DNA of 64,000 nucleotides from contig NZ_PZZL01000007.1 in the NCBI RefSeq assembly GCF_003046185.1, positions 1 through 64,000 on the forward strand, in the 5' to 3' direction. The DNA comes from Phreatobacter oligotrophus. GTDB lineage: Bacteria > Pseudomonadota > Alphaproteobacteria > Rhizobiales > Phreatobacteraceae. Below, one piece after another: positions 7,518 to 16,813 of this stretch (position 1 is its first letter; the number at the start of each line of letters is the position of its first letter). Both the position numbers and the translations under genes were made by a program. The notes beneath the pieces are model-generated. The model was not told where the DNA came from. It worked only from the letters and a program-made list of their open reading frames with translations, and searched no databases.

Positions 7518-8425
7518 TCGCCCTCCCGCGTCAGGGCGAGGGCCCGCTGGTAGACGTCGCGCCGCGCCAGCCCCGTCGCCTCGGCCACCGCCGTGGCAGC
7601 ATCCTTCATGGACTGGCCGGCCAGCGCCCGGCGCAGCAGGGCATCGAGGTCGGCGGCATCCGGGGGCGGCGCCTCGCCCGGCGGCGCGATGACGAGCACG
7701 ATCTCGCCGCGCGTTTCGGCATCCCCCTGGTAGTGAGCGGCGAGCTCGGCGAGCGGTCCGCGCCGCACCTCCTCATGCGCCTTGGTGAGCTCGCGGCACA
7801 CCGCCGCCTCGCGATCGCCGAGCTCGGCGGCAAGATCGTTAAGGCAAGCGGCAAGGCGCGGGCCGGTCTCGAAGAAGACCAGCGAGCCCGGCACCGCCGC
7901 GAGCGCCCGCGCCCGCGCCCGGCGGCCCGCCGTCTTCACCGGCAGGAACCCCGCGAAGAAGAAGGCGTCGGTGGGAAGGCCGGCGGCGACCAGCGCCGCC
8001 ATGACCGCCGAGGGGCCCGGCACCGGCACGACCGCATGGCCATCGGCGCGCGCCGCTTCCACCAGCTTGTAGCCGGGATCGGAGATGAGCGGCGTTCCGG
8101 CATCCGACACCAGCGCCACCGATTCGCCCGCCGCAAGCCGCGCCAGCAGTTTGGGCCGCATCTCCGCGGCATTGTGCTCGTGATAGGGCACCAGCCGCGC
8201 CGCGAGGCCGAAATGCTCCACCAGCCGCCGCGTCACCCGGCTGTCCTCGCAGGCGACCACGGTCGCGGCCGCCAGCGTCTCGATGGCGCGCAGGGTGATG
8301 TCCCGGAGGTTGCCGATCGGGGTCGCGACGATGTGCAGGCCCGGCGGCAGCGGCCGGGCCTCGAAGCGGGTGCCGCCGAGATGATAGGAGCGCCCGGAGG
8401 CCGGATGGTCGGTTGATGCGGTCAT
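7514..8425 (-). CDS. rsmI: 16S rRNA 2'-O-ribose C1402 methyltransferase
   Basis: RsmI (EC 2.1.1.198) methylates the ribose of C1402 in 16S rRNA at the decoding centre, using SAM. It has the tetrapyrrole-methylase fold: LHIVATPIGNLRDITLRAIETL near the N-terminus, CEDSRVTRRLVEHF, VALVSDAGTPLISDPGYKLV and GPSAVMAALVAAGLPTD. The C-terminal HTH-like region (GQSMKDAATAVAEATGLARRDVY) is also present. The length, about 303 residues, is typical. The ATG at 8425 is preferred to an upstream in-frame GTG at 8437; neither has a strong ribosome-binding site. It is divergent from the LpoA-like lipoprotein gene, as expected for this locus. Confidence 0.95.
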   Translation of the reverse strand: MTASTDHPASGRSYHLGGTRFEARPLPPGLHIVATPIGNLRDITLRAIETLAAATVVACEDSRVTRRLVEHFGLAARLVPYHEHNAAEMRPKLLARLAAGESVALVSDAGTPLISDPGYKLVEAARADGHAVVPVPGPSAVMAALVAAGLPTDAFFFAGFLPVKTAGRRARARALAAVPGSLVFFETGPRLAACLNDLAAELGDREAAVCRELTKAHEEVRRGPLAELAAHYQGDAETRGEIVLVIAPPGEAPPPDAADLDALLRRALAGQSMKDAATAVAEATGLARRDVYQRALALTREGE

Positions 8426-8696
8426 GATGTGGCGCACAGTCTAGGCTGCGGGCGGATGGGCGTCCATGCGGTCGGCTGGAACCGGGTCCCGCGAGCCCGG
8501 ATGGAATCGAAGCAACTCCCGCCACGCCAGGCCGGGCAAGGCGCGCCAGCGCGCCGGAAAGGCGGGTGCCGCTGCCCTGGCCGCGCCCTCCGTCACCCCT
8601 GCCGCCGTCACGCCATCCTTCGGTCTTCGGCAGGCCGGACAGTCGCACATGGGGACGGCTGTGGCCGAAGCGCCACGCAATTGCCGCGCTTGCGGT

Positions 8697-8726
8697 TTGA
8701 CCTTTGGCCCGGCTCACGGCTATTCC
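8697..8726 (+). promoter_or_regulatory. Candidate housekeeping promoter for the LpoA-like gene
   Basis: TTGACC (8697-8702) and TATTCC (8721-8726) are separated by 18 bp, a reasonable sigma-70-type match. Transcription from here would begin near 8733, downstream of the first in-frame ATG at 8704. That supports the start codon at 8770. The rest of the 344-bp divergent region with rsmI holds no visible gene. Confidence 0.35.
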
Positions 8727-8769
8727 GGTGGCGGGGCGGACGATCATGGGCATGCGGAGGCCTTCGGAC

Positions 8770-9972
8770 ATGGCGACATCGATGACGGGCGGCGGCACGG
8801 CCGCTGGCGCAGTGTCCCTGCGCGGCGCGCTCATCGGCGCGGCGACGCTTCTGCTCGCGGCCTGTTCGGGCACCAATCTCGGCGGTCCCACGGCCAGCGG
8901 CCCCATTCCCGGCGCGACGCCTGCGGCGCCGACCGATGCCGGCTCCACCATCGGCACGGGCTCCGTGCGCATCGCGCTGCTGCTGCCGCTGTCGGCCGGC
9001 GGCGCCGCCGGCAACACTGCCACAGTACTCCGCAATGCCGCCGAAATGGCGATCGCCGAGTTCCAGGGACCGGACGTCACCATTCTCGTCAAGGATGACG
9101 GCGGCACGGCCGCCGGCGCCCAGGCGGCTGCCCAGGCCGCCATCCAGGAGGGCGCCGAGCTCATCCTCGGGCCGCTTCTGGCCGAATCCGTGCGTGGCGC
9201 GGCCGCCGTGGCGCGCCCGGCCGGCAAGCCGATCATCGCCTATTCCACCGATACCAGCGTCGCCACACGCGGCGTCTACCTGATGAGCTTCACGCCGCAG
9301 AACACGGTGGACCGCATCGTCCAGCACGCCGCCCAGAGCGGCAAGCGCTCCTATGCGGCCTTCGTCCCCGACTCGGCCTTCGGCCAGGTCGTGCAGGGCG
9401 CCTTCCAGGAGGCGGTGAGCCGCTCCGGCGGCCGCGTCGTCGCCATCGAGACCTTCCCGTTGGATCCGAATGGCGTGAACGCCGCGGCGAGCAAGCTCTC
9501 CGGCATTGCCGGCCAGATCGACGCCATCTTCGTCCCCGATCCTTACGACGGCGCCGCGGTGCGCGCGCTCTCGACCGCCGGCATCGACACCCGCCGCGTG
9601 CAGATCCTCGGCGTCGGCCCCTGGGTCGGCAACCGCGCCGCCGCCCAGGCCGCCCCGAGCGCGCTCTATGCGGCCCCCGACGAGGCGGGCTTCCAGAGCT
9701 TCGCCGGTCGTTACCGCGCCCGCTTCAACCAGGATCCGGCGCGCATCGCCTCGCTGACCTATGATTCGGTCTCGCTCATCGCCGCGCTCGTGCGCACGCA
9801 GGGCTCGCAGCGCTTCTCCGAGACGGTGCTGACCAATTCCTCCGGCTTCAACGGCGTCGACGGCCTCTTCCGCTTCCGTGCCGACGGCACGCCGCAGCGC
9901 GGCCTTGCCGTCATCCAGGCCGGCGGCCGCGTGGTCAGCCCGGCGCCGCGGAGCTTCGCCGGCGGGTCGTGA
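8770..9972 (+). CDS. Penicillin-binding protein activator, LpoA-like lipoprotein
   Basis: The product is a 400-residue lipoprotein with the periplasmic-binding (type I) fold of branched-chain amino acid receptors, the YraM/LpoA family. In Escherichia coli LpoA activates the peptidoglycan synthase PBP1A from the outer membrane. The signal ends in a lipobox, LLLAACSG, with Cys at about residue 32. The binding-protein part starts at VRIALLLPLSAGGAAGN and continues through LILGPLLAESVRGAAAVA. It lacks the TPR domain of the enterobacterial protein. The start at 8770 is chosen for its GCGGAGG ribosome-binding site and a promoter just upstream. Its place next to rsmI/yraN matches the yraLMN arrangement. 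Confidence 0.85.
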   Translation: MATSMTGGGTAAGAVSLRGALIGAATLLLAACSGTNLGGPTASGPIPGATPAAPTDAGSTIGTGSVRIALLLPLSAGGAAGNTATVLRNAAEMAIAEFQGPDVTILVKDDGGTAAGAQAAAQAAIQEGAELILGPLLAESVRGAAAVARPAGKPIIAYSTDTSVATRGVYLMSFTPQNTVDRIVQHAAQSGKRSYAAFVPDSAFGQVVQGAFQEAVSRSGGRVVAIETFPLDPNGVNAAASKLSGIAGQIDAIFVPDPYDGAAVRALSTAGIDTRRVQILGVGPWVGNRAAAQAAPSALYAAPDEAGFQSFAGRYRARFNQDPARIASLTYDSVSLIAALVRTQGSQRFSETVLTNSSGFNGVDGLFRFRADGTPQRGLAVIQAGGRVVSPAPRSFAGGS

Positions 9973-10020
9973 TCCCGCAGGCGCAGCCTTGATGGGCCGC
10001 GGTTGCGGATGTTTGCGCGC

Positions 10021-10845
10021 CTAGCGCCGTGAACGCCGCTCGGTCGCCACGGCCGACAAGCCGATCTTTTCCACCAGGCCCGGAAACAGGCGCCCGAGCC
10101 TCCACGCCAGCCGCGCCCTGCCGGGCAGGACGATCACCGGCCTGTTTCGCTCCAGCGCGATGAGAATGTCATGCGCGCAACTCTCGACGGGATAGGGCGG
10201 GCCGGCGAGCGCGGTGAGGAAGCGTCGCGCGTCGGGGGCCCAGCCAATGCCGAGATCGCCGGGGTTCTGTGAATCCAGCAGCGGCGTTTCCACGGCCGCA
10301 GGGCACACCACGCTCACCCTCACGCCGCGCGCCGCGGCCTCGATGCGCAAGCTGGTGCTGAGGCCCACCACGGCGTGTTTGGTGAGCGCATAGGGCGCGA
10401 ACAGGGGGGCGGGCCCAAGGCCGGCCAGCGACGCCGTATTGACGATATGGCCGAAGCCCTGGGCGGACATGATCGGGTAGGCCGCCAGCACCCCATGGAG
10501 AACGCCATAGACATTGACGTCGATGATGCGCTGCCACCCCTCCAGCGGGATCTCATCCGCCTCGCCTGCGAGGCCGATGCCGGCATTGTTGAACATGTAG
10601 TCCAGGCGGCCATGCCTGGCGGCAAAATCCTCGACCTGTCTCTTCACCGCCTCGGCATCGCGGACATCGAGCGCCACGCTGCTCGCATCGGCGCCGCATT
10701 CGCCCGCCACGGCCTGCGCGGCCGCGTCGTTGGTGTCGGCCACACAGACCGCGGTGCCGCGCGCGGCCAGGGCCCTGGCCAGGGCGCGTCCGATCCCGGA
10801 TCCTCCGCCGGTGATGAATGCGGCCCGCTGTGCTGCCGTTGCCAT
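10021..10845 (-). CDS. Short-chain dehydrogenase/reductase
   Basis: This 274-residue classical SDR enzyme has the NAD(P)-binding motif TGGGSGIG (residues 12-19), a structural NNAG, the catalytic Ser in NTASLAG and the YALTK motif with Tyr and Lys. Asp after the second beta strand (VCVADTND) suggests a preference for NAD over NADP. The substrate cannot be told from sequence; the C-terminal region (RPVIVLPGRARLAWRLGRLFPGLVEKIG) resembles SDRs annotated as acting on lipids or alcohols. The start at 10845 is supported by GGAGGA six bases upstream. It is transcribed convergently with the LpoA-like gene. Confidence 0.9.
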   Translation of the reverse strand: MATAAQRAAFITGGGSGIGRALARALAARGTAVCVADTNDAAAQAVAGECGADASSVALDVRDAEAVKRQVEDFAARHGRLDYMFNNAGIGLAGEADEIPLEGWQRIIDVNVYGVLHGVLAAYPIMSAQGFGHIVNTASLAGLGPAPLFAPYALTKHAVVGLSTSLRIEAAARGVRVSVVCPAAVETPLLDSQNPGDLGIGWAPDARRFLTALAGPPYPVESCAHDILIALERNRPVIVLPGRARLAWRLGRLFPGLVEKIGLSAVATERRSRR

Positions 10846-11008
10846 GCCTGTCCTCCAGCAATCCTCGTCGCGGGACATCCGGAACCGGGCACCGCCGACC
10901 ATCGGTTGACGACCCCCCGGCGCGAACGAGCCGGCAGGCCTCCCACGGGTTGATCTTCACGCCCCCAGAGCAGCCGGCAACGTATCAGGACACCGGTAAG
11001 TTGTATGC

Positions 11009-12325
11009 TCAGCCCAGCGTCAGCTTCACGGCCACCCCCAGCGCCGCCATCACGCCGATCAGCGTGATGAGGCCGACCTTCAGCCGGAAGGCGAGGAGGA
11101 AGGCGATGGCCGCCAGCACGGCGGCCTTCCAGTCGAGCGCGGCGAGCGTCACGGTCGGCACCGAGACCGGTCCGAACGACAGGCTGCCGACCTGCCCGAA
11201 GAACACGTGCAGGCCGAACCACAGGGCGAGATAGAGGATCACGCCCACCACCGCCGCGGTGATCCCGGTCAGCGCGCCGGCGAGGCGACGGTTATGGCGC
11301 AGGTCCTCGACGAAGGGCGCGCCGGCGAAGATGAACAGGAAGGACGGCGCGAAGGTCACCCAGGTGGTCAGCGCGGCGCCGATGATGCCGGCGGTCATGG
11401 CGTCGAAGGGCGCGGGCAGCCGGTAGGCCGCAAGGAAACCGACGAACTGGGTGACGAGAATGGTCGGCCCCGGTTTGGTCTCGGCAAGGCCGAGCCCGTC
11501 CGCCATTTCAGCGGCGCTGAGCCAGCCCTTCTGCTCCACCGCCGCCTGGGCGAGCCAGACCAGCAGGGCATAGGCCCCGCCGAAGGTCAGCACCGCGAGC
11601 TTCGAGAAGAACAGGCCGAGCTGGGTGAGGATGTGGCCGCCACCGAGCAGCAGGGCGGCGATCGCCACCGGCGCCCACCAGACGGCGCCCCAGACGACAA
11701 GGTCGCGGCCAAGGCGCGACCAGCGCCCGGCCGCCGGGGCGGGTGGCGGCGCCCCTGCGGGCGGCGGCGGCGCGATGAGGGCGCCGGTGAGAGCGGCCGC
11801 GAGGACCACCAGCGGATAGGGCGCCTGCAGCAGCAGGATGGCGAGGAAGGAGCCGGCCATCACCAGCTTCAGCGCCGTGGCATCGCCGACGCGCTTGGCC
11901 ATCTTGATGACCGCCTGCACCACGATCACCAGCACCGCCGCCTTGATGCCGAAGAAGATGCCGTCGACCACCGGTAGGCCGCGGGCGGTGACGTAGAGCA
12001 TCGACAGGCCGAGCACCACCAGCGCGCCCGGCAGGACGAACAAGAGGCCCGCCGTGAGCCCGCCGCGCACGCCATGCAGCAGCCAGCCGACATAGGTTGC
12101 GAGCTGCTGGGCCTCGGGGCCCGGCAGCAGCGTGCAATAGTTGAGGGCGTGCAGGAACCGCTTCTCGTCGAGCCATTTCTTCTCCTCCACGATGATCGTG
12201 TGGAGCATGGCGATCTGGCCGGCGGCCCCGCCGAAGGAGAGGAAGCCCACCTTCAGCCAGACCGCGAGCGCTTCCGAGAAGGGAACGGCGGGAGCCTCCT
12301 GGCGGGGAGTATCGATGACGGTCAT
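11009..12325 (-). CDS. chrA: Chromate efflux transporter ChrA
   Basis: ChrA exports chromate from the cytoplasm using the proton gradient. The 438-residue protein is the long, two-domain CHR type: each half has the conserved Gly-rich start (VGFLSFGGAAGQIAM in the N-half and LAVLTFGGAYALLVWL in the C-half) and about five or six membrane spans. The Pro-Gly motif LLPGPEAQQLATYVG and its counterpart AETKPGPTILVTQFVGF are present. The start at 12325 overlaps the stop of the upstream rhodanese-ChrB gene as ATGA, so the two are translated as a pair. Confidence 0.95.
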   Translation of the reverse strand: MTVIDTPRQEAPAVPFSEALAVWLKVGFLSFGGAAGQIAMLHTIIVEEKKWLDEKRFLHALNYCTLLPGPEAQQLATYVGWLLHGVRGGLTAGLLFVLPGALVVLGLSMLYVTARGLPVVDGIFFGIKAAVLVIVVQAVIKMAKRVGDATALKLVMAGSFLAILLLQAPYPLVVLAAALTGALIAPPPPAGAPPPAPAAGRWSRLGRDLVVWGAVWWAPVAIAALLLGGGHILTQLGLFFSKLAVLTFGGAYALLVWLAQAAVEQKGWLSAAEMADGLGLAETKPGPTILVTQFVGFLAAYRLPAPFDAMTAGIIGAALTTWVTFAPSFLFIFAGAPFVEDLRHNRRLAGALTGITAAVVGVILYLALWFGLHVFFGQVGSLSFGPVSVPTVTLAALDWKAAVLAAIAFLLAFRLKVGLITLIGVMAALGVAVKLTLG

Positions 12326-13137
12326 GCGCGGTGCGTCCAGCTGTGGGTTTCGGTCCGGGCCCGTGTGATCCACGCGTAAAGCCCATCGAGCACGACAAAA
12401 CCATGACGCAGCATGGCGTGATCATCCTCGCCGGCAAGGGCCGACAGGCCGAGCGAGACGGCGAGATAGCCTGCCGCCTCCCGGCTGAGCGTGAGATCAT
12501 TCGTATCGGCCGCACGCACCAGCACGGCGAGATCCGCGAGCGGAGCAAAGCCGGCGAGGCCGATGGCCTCCAGAAGCGTGTCGAAGGAACAGCGCGGCCC
12601 GTCATGCTCGATCGGCGCGCCGGGCGTGTCGAAAGCGGTGCCGCCGATATCGGCCGCGACCGCCAGCACCTGATCCGCATCGGTGAAGAGGAAGCGCGCC
12701 GCCGGATCGAGGAAACGGGTGATGAGCCAGGGACAGGCGACCCGGTCGATCTTCGGGCCGCGGCGCGTTACCCAGGCTCTCCCCGGGCCGCCCCAGGCAT
12801 CGACGGCGGCCCTCGGGATCACGGGATGGCCAGCCGCTGCGAAGGCGAGCGAGCCGCCGCTGAGCACACGGGCAGGAATGCCCATCGCGCGCAGATCTGC
12901 CGCCGTGCGCTGGCTGCGGTTCAGCCCCGCCTTGCAGGATATGACCACCGGCCGGGCCGGATCGATGACGGCGGCGACCGCTGCGCCGGAGGAATCGGCG
13001 ACCCATCGGGCGGACGGCAGGTCCGGCTGCACGGCCCTGACCTCGGCGGCCCTGACGTCGATGATCTGCGGGCCGTCGGGCGAGCCGAGGCGACCAGCCA
13101 GTTCGTCGGGGGAGATGAAGAAGGGTGAACTCGCCAT
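12322..13137 (-). CDS. Rhodanese-ChrB C-terminal domain fusion protein
   Basis: This 271-residue protein joins a rhodanese domain (residues 1-110; candidate active-site Cys68 in VVISCKAGLNRSQRT) to a ChrB-C type domain (from about 118; TRRGPKIDRVACPWLITRFLDP, then EHDGPRCSFDTLLEAIGL). ChrB proteins act as chromate-responsive regulators or accessory proteins for ChrA. The usual DNA-binding N-terminal part of ChrB is absent and is replaced by the rhodanese. It is translationally coupled to chrA. A sulfur-transfer, chromate-reducing or sensing role is inferred. The start at 13137 has a GGAGG site. Confidence 0.88.
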   Translation of the reverse strand: MASSPFFISPDELAGRLGSPDGPQIIDVRAAEVRAVQPDLPSARWVADSSGAAVAAVIDPARPVVISCKAGLNRSQRTAADLRAMGIPARVLSGGSLAFAAAGHPVIPRAAVDAWGGPGRAWVTRRGPKIDRVACPWLITRFLDPAARFLFTDADQVLAVAADIGGTAFDTPGAPIEHDGPRCSFDTLLEAIGLAGFAPLADLAVLVRAADTNDLTLSREAAGYLAVSLGLSALAGEDDHAMLRHGFVVLDGLYAWITRARTETHSWTHRA

Positions 13138-13321
13138 GCGATGCCTCCGCCGCCATGCGGTCAGGAGGCGGTGCTTGGGTCGCCCGCAGGCGCCTCACGG
13201 GGCGACCGCCGCCGGCCCCGTGTCTCCACTATGCCGCAGCCGGGCACCGTTGCAAGGCCCCGCACGGCTCCCATGCGGGGGGACGGGTCCGGCCCCGCGC
13301 CAAATCGGCTAGAGGTGCCCG

Positions 13322-14266
13322 ATGTCCAGCGAAACAGGGATCGGCGGATCGGCGCAGCCGGCCGCGAACGACGTCGTTGCGGTCCCGGCCGCGGCGCTGG
13401 CGGCGCGCGCCCGCCTGAAGGGCATCGGCCTGATGTGCGCCGCCCTCGCCTGCTTCGCCTGCCTCGACGCCCTCGCCAAATGGCTGGGGGCCTACATGGA
13501 CCCGATGCAGGTCGTCTGGACGCGCTACACCACGGCGCTGGTGATGATCCTGATCATCTTCAATCCCGTGCGCATTCCCGGCGTGCTGGTGACGCGCCGG
13601 CCGTGGATCCAGGCCATCCGTTCCGCCCTTCTCTTTGGATCCACCGCCCTGAACTTCATCGCCCTGCAGTTCCTGCAGCTCGACCAGACCGTCTCGATCA
13701 TGTTCGCGACGCCCTTCATCGTCGCGATCCTCTCCGGCCCCTTCCTCGGCGAATGGATCGGCCCACGGCGCTGGGCGGCGGTGATCGTCGGCTTCCTCGG
13801 GGTGCTCGTCGTCACCCGGCCGTGGAGCGGCGAGGTCCACTGGGCCATGCTGCTCTCCATGACCGGCGCCTGCTGCTACGCGGTCTATAACCTGCTCACC
13901 CGCATGCTGGCGGGCCACGACTCCGCCGCCACCACCTCCATCTACTCCGTCGCCTTTGGCGCCGTGGTGGCGACGGCCCTGGTGCCGCTCGTCTGGACCA
14001 CGCCGCCGAGCCTGATGGTCGTCGCGGGCATGGTGGCGATCGGCTTCTTCGGCGCCTTTGGCCACTGGCTGCTGATCACCGCCCACGGCTATGCCCCGGC
14101 CGGCGTTCTGGCGCCCTTCATCTACACGCAGATCGTCTGGATGGTGTCGCTGGGCTGGCTGGTCTTCGCCCAGGTGCCGGCCGCCAACACCCTTGCCGGG
14201 GCCGCCATCGTCATCGCCTCGGGCCTCTACCTGCTCTACCGCGAGCGCACCCTGGCGCGGGCCTGA
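13322..14266 (+). CDS. DMT-family transporter (EamA domains)
   Basis: This 314-residue inner-membrane protein has ten predicted spans in two EamA repeats (first from KGIGLMCAALACFACLDALAKWL, second from MLLSMTGACCYAVYNLLTRML). A cytoplasmic Ala-rich tail of about 30 residues precedes the first helix. Members export amino acids, metabolites or drugs; the substrate is not evident. It is divergent from the chromate pair and shows no operon partner. The typical closing segment (AAIVIASGLYLLYRER) is present. Confidence 0.9.
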   Translation: MSSETGIGGSAQPAANDVVAVPAAALAARARLKGIGLMCAALACFACLDALAKWLGAYMDPMQVVWTRYTTALVMILIIFNPVRIPGVLVTRRPWIQAIRSALLFGSTALNFIALQFLQLDQTVSIMFATPFIVAILSGPFLGEWIGPRRWAAVIVGFLGVLVVTRPWSGEVHWAMLLSMTGACCYAVYNLLTRMLAGHDSAATTSIYSVAFGAVVATALVPLVWTTPPSLMVVAGMVAIGFFGAFGHWLLITAHGYAPAGVLAPFIYTQIVWMVSLGWLVFAQVPAANTLAGAAIVIASGLYLLYRERTLARA

Positions 14267-14398
14267 GCGCGACTGGATCACCCGAATCTTACGCTGCGTC
14301 AATTTGTCGCATAGGGACGCGCCGCGGCCCGGCTGACACTTGCCCTGACGTCGCGGCCAGAACGCCCGGCGAGAGGCAGCCGCGGGGGTAAAGCGGTC

Positions 14399-15034
14399 AT
14401 GCGCACGGACGCCAGAAGTGCAGACCTCTTCGTCGTCGACGACGATCCCGCTGTCAGGGATTGCCTGTCCCTGATCTTTGAACAGGCTGGCTATCGCGTG
14501 ACCGGGTTCTCCGATGCGACGGCCTTTCTCATGGCGCTGCAACAGCGCCATCCCGACGCCATCCTCCTCGATTTCTGCCTCCCCGGGACGAACGGCCTGG
14601 ACGTCCTCCAGCAGATCGCCACGCGCCGCTTCGACGGACCCGTGGTGATGATGTCGGGACGGGCGGACATTCCCATGGCCGTGGCCGTCATCCAGGCCGG
14701 TGCCGCCGACCTTGCGGAGAAGCCGCTCTCCTCCGAGGGCATCCTCGACCAGGTCAGCCGCGCCATCGCCAAACATGCCCGCCGCCACGCCGAGCGGATG
14801 GACCCGATCTCGGCGCTCGGCCCGGGCGGCGCGAGCCTGCTCACCCCGCGGGAGCGCGACGTGCTGCAGGAACTCGTCCGCGGCGCTTCCAACAAGGAGG
14901 CCGGCCGCAGCCTCGGCATCAGCCCGCGCACCATCGAGGTGCACCGGGCCCGCATCATGGAAAAGCTCGGCGCGCGCAACGCGGCCGACCTCGTTCGCGT
15001 CATCTACGACGAGCGCCGCTTCGACGCCCGCTGA
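14399..15034 (+). CDS. FixJ/NarL-type response regulator
   Basis: This is a two-domain regulator of 211 residues. The receiver domain (1-120) has the acidic pair DDD (14-16), phosphoacceptor Asp58 in ILLDFCLP, Ser86 in MMSGRAD and Lys108 in AEKPLS. The LuxR-type helix-turn-helix (about 145-205) reads LTPRERDVLQELVRGASNKEAGRSLGISPRTIEVHRARIMEKL. The layout is that of FixJ. No histidine kinase gene is beside it, so its partner is encoded elsewhere. Confidence 0.92.
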   Translation: MRTDARSADLFVVDDDPAVRDCLSLIFEQAGYRVTGFSDATAFLMALQQRHPDAILLDFCLPGTNGLDVLQQIATRRFDGPVVMMSGRADIPMAVAVIQAGAADLAEKPLSSEGILDQVSRAIAKHARRHAERMDPISALGPGGASLLTPRERDVLQELVRGASNKEAGRSLGISPRTIEVHRARIMEKLGARNAADLVRVIYDERRFDAR

Positions 15035-15131
15035 GGCGCACCGAAGCGGCCTTCGACTTCCCGAGTGCCTTTCGCCGACGCAGCCGCACCCCGGCAGCGC
15101 CCCTGCCCGCGTCGTCCGCGCCGAGGCCCCC

Positions 15132-15353
15132 ATGCCGCATCCACCCCGCATCTATGCCCGCTGGCTCGGCGGCATCCTGGAAGTGGCAACCGACCGGCTG
15201 ACCCTGCGCACCGAAGCCGGCGCCCTCGTCGCCATCGAGGACTATCTCAGGCAGCTCTTCGCGGCCGTCGGCGAGATGCGCGTGATGACCATGGACGAGG
15301 CCCCCTGGGTTCTCGCCCGCCACACGCTCGCCCCACCGCTCGAGGCCACGTGA
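15132..15353 (+). CDS. Small hypothetical protein
   Basis: This 73-residue product (MPHPPRIYARWLGGILEVA...) has no recognised domain. Its codons are strongly GC-ending throughout, like the surrounding genes, which supports it as real. It follows the response regulator by about 100 bp on the same strand and may share its transcript. No strong ribosome-binding site is seen (GAGGCCCCC before the ATG). No signal peptide or membrane span is apparent. Confidence 0.5.
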   Translation: MPHPPRIYARWLGGILEVATDRLTLRTEAGALVAIEDYLRQLFAAVGEMRVMTMDEAPWVLARHTLAPPLEAT

Positions 15354-15509
15354 CGGCCTTTCGGTGACGACGCGTTAAGCCTGCCGCGCGTTAACCAGCC
15401 CGGCGGCGGGGCAAACAGCAAATTTGCAGAGAATTGTCGGCATACAGGATGCCTCGTGCCCCGGACCTCCGGGGGCGACCATCCCAAGCCGACTTGCCGG
15501 GACCGACCC

Positions 15510-16616
15510 ATGACCATGCCGACCGAAGCCGAAGCGCCGAGCCTGATCCACCAGTTGGGGCGCCTTGGCTTCGAAAAGGATGGCGAGCGGCGCCTCGCCC
15601 TGCTGCGCGGCGTGGCGGATCTCTATCTCTCGCGGACCATCAGCCCGACCCTCGCCGAGGAATATCTCTTCACCGAGATCGTCACCACGGTGATGCGCAA
15701 GCTCAACCCCGAGCAGCGCCCGCAGGTGACCGAAAGCCTCGCCCCGCAGGCCCGCGTGCCGCGCGATCTCGCGCTCTCTCTCGCCGCGGACGAGGATATC
15801 GCCGTCGCCCGGCCGATCCTCGCCCATTCGCCGGTCCTCACCGAAACCGACATCATCACCCTTGCCGAGACCACCGGAGACGACCACCTCCAGGCGATCG
15901 CCACGCGCGCCTTCCTCTCCTCGCGCGTGACCGACGTGCTGATCGACCGCGGCAGCAATCGCGTGCTGCGCACCATCTCCACCAATACCGGCGCCGAGGT
16001 CTCCGCGGCGGGCATGACGCGGATGGTGGCGCGGGCCCGCACCGACGAGGACCTCTGCCTGTGCCTCGCGGATCGTGGCGACCTGCCTCCCGCCGTCATC
16101 GACGAGCTGGAGACCATGATCTGCGCCCGCCTCTCGGGCGAGGGCAGCGAGACGGGCGAAGGCCCGGCCAATGCCCTGAAGGCGCGCGCCCACGCGCTCA
16201 TTCTCGAGGAACTGCGCCGCCGCCGCGCCAATATGAGCAGCACCGAGCGCGTCATCGCCGCGGTCGCCGCCGGGACGGTCTCGCTCGACGACGCGCTGCG
16301 GCCGATCCTCGACGGCGGGCGCCTGCTCGACCTTGCCCAGATCCTCGCCCATTTCCTGCGCTTCGACCGCAATTTCATGTTCCAGCAGCTCGCGGCAGGC
16401 GACCTCAACACGGTCGTCCTGGCGGCACGCTCGCTCGAGCTGTCCCACCAGACCCTATCGCGCGCCCTGGAACTGCGGGCCCGCAAGCGCCGCGGCCCGG
16501 CCCAGACCATCACCGCCGCCGAATACGAGGCCGTCGACCAGGCCGCCGCCCAGCGGGCCATGCGCTTCCTGAAGGTGCGGATGACAGCCGGCGCCTCCGG
16601 TTCTGTCGCGGCCTGA
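15510..16616 (+). CDS. DUF2336 domain protein
   Basis: This 368-residue soluble helical protein carries a DUF2336 domain, a family found mainly in alphaproteobacteria and made of HEAT-like helical repeats. Features include LRGVADLYLSRTISPTLAEEYLF near the start, then SLAADEDIAVARPILAHSPVLTETDI, the typical DUF2336 segment. The function is unknown. Two ATGs (15510 and 15516) are possible starts. It stands alone between a small hypothetical gene and the phosphomannomutase gene. Confidence 0.85.
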   Translation: MTMPTEAEAPSLIHQLGRLGFEKDGERRLALLRGVADLYLSRTISPTLAEEYLFTEIVTTVMRKLNPEQRPQVTESLAPQARVPRDLALSLAADEDIAVARPILAHSPVLTETDIITLAETTGDDHLQAIATRAFLSSRVTDVLIDRGSNRVLRTISTNTGAEVSAAGMTRMVARARTDEDLCLCLADRGDLPPAVIDELETMICARLSGEGSETGEGPANALKARAHALILEELRRRRANMSSTERVIAAVAAGTVSLDDALRPILDGGRLLDLAQILAHFLRFDRNFMFQQLAAGDLNTVVLAARSLELSHQTLSRALELRARKRRGPAQTITAAEYEAVDQAAAQRAMRFLKVRMTAGASGSVAA

Positions 16617-16813
16617 GGCGACAGGTCGCCGGGAACCCGATCCGCTCATCGGCGGTTCATCGCAGTCGTGGCATTCCCTCGAGCCGTGGCGCGCGCGGCC
16701 GCATGGTCAGATCGCGGGCCCAGCGGTATAAGGCGGCCGCGACCTTCCGCCAGGATCCACGTCGGCGACGCCAGTCAACGACGACAGACAACGACGACAG
16801 AGGCTCAGCCCGC

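Noticed and set aside
6150-7553. A 467-codon plus-strand frame opposite gshB and yraN
   Set aside because: Shadow of two recognised minus-strand genes; no domain is seen.
15434-16813. Long N-terminal extension of the phosphohexomutase frame
   Set aside because: It runs antiphase through the DUF2336 gene; the family start is at 16814.
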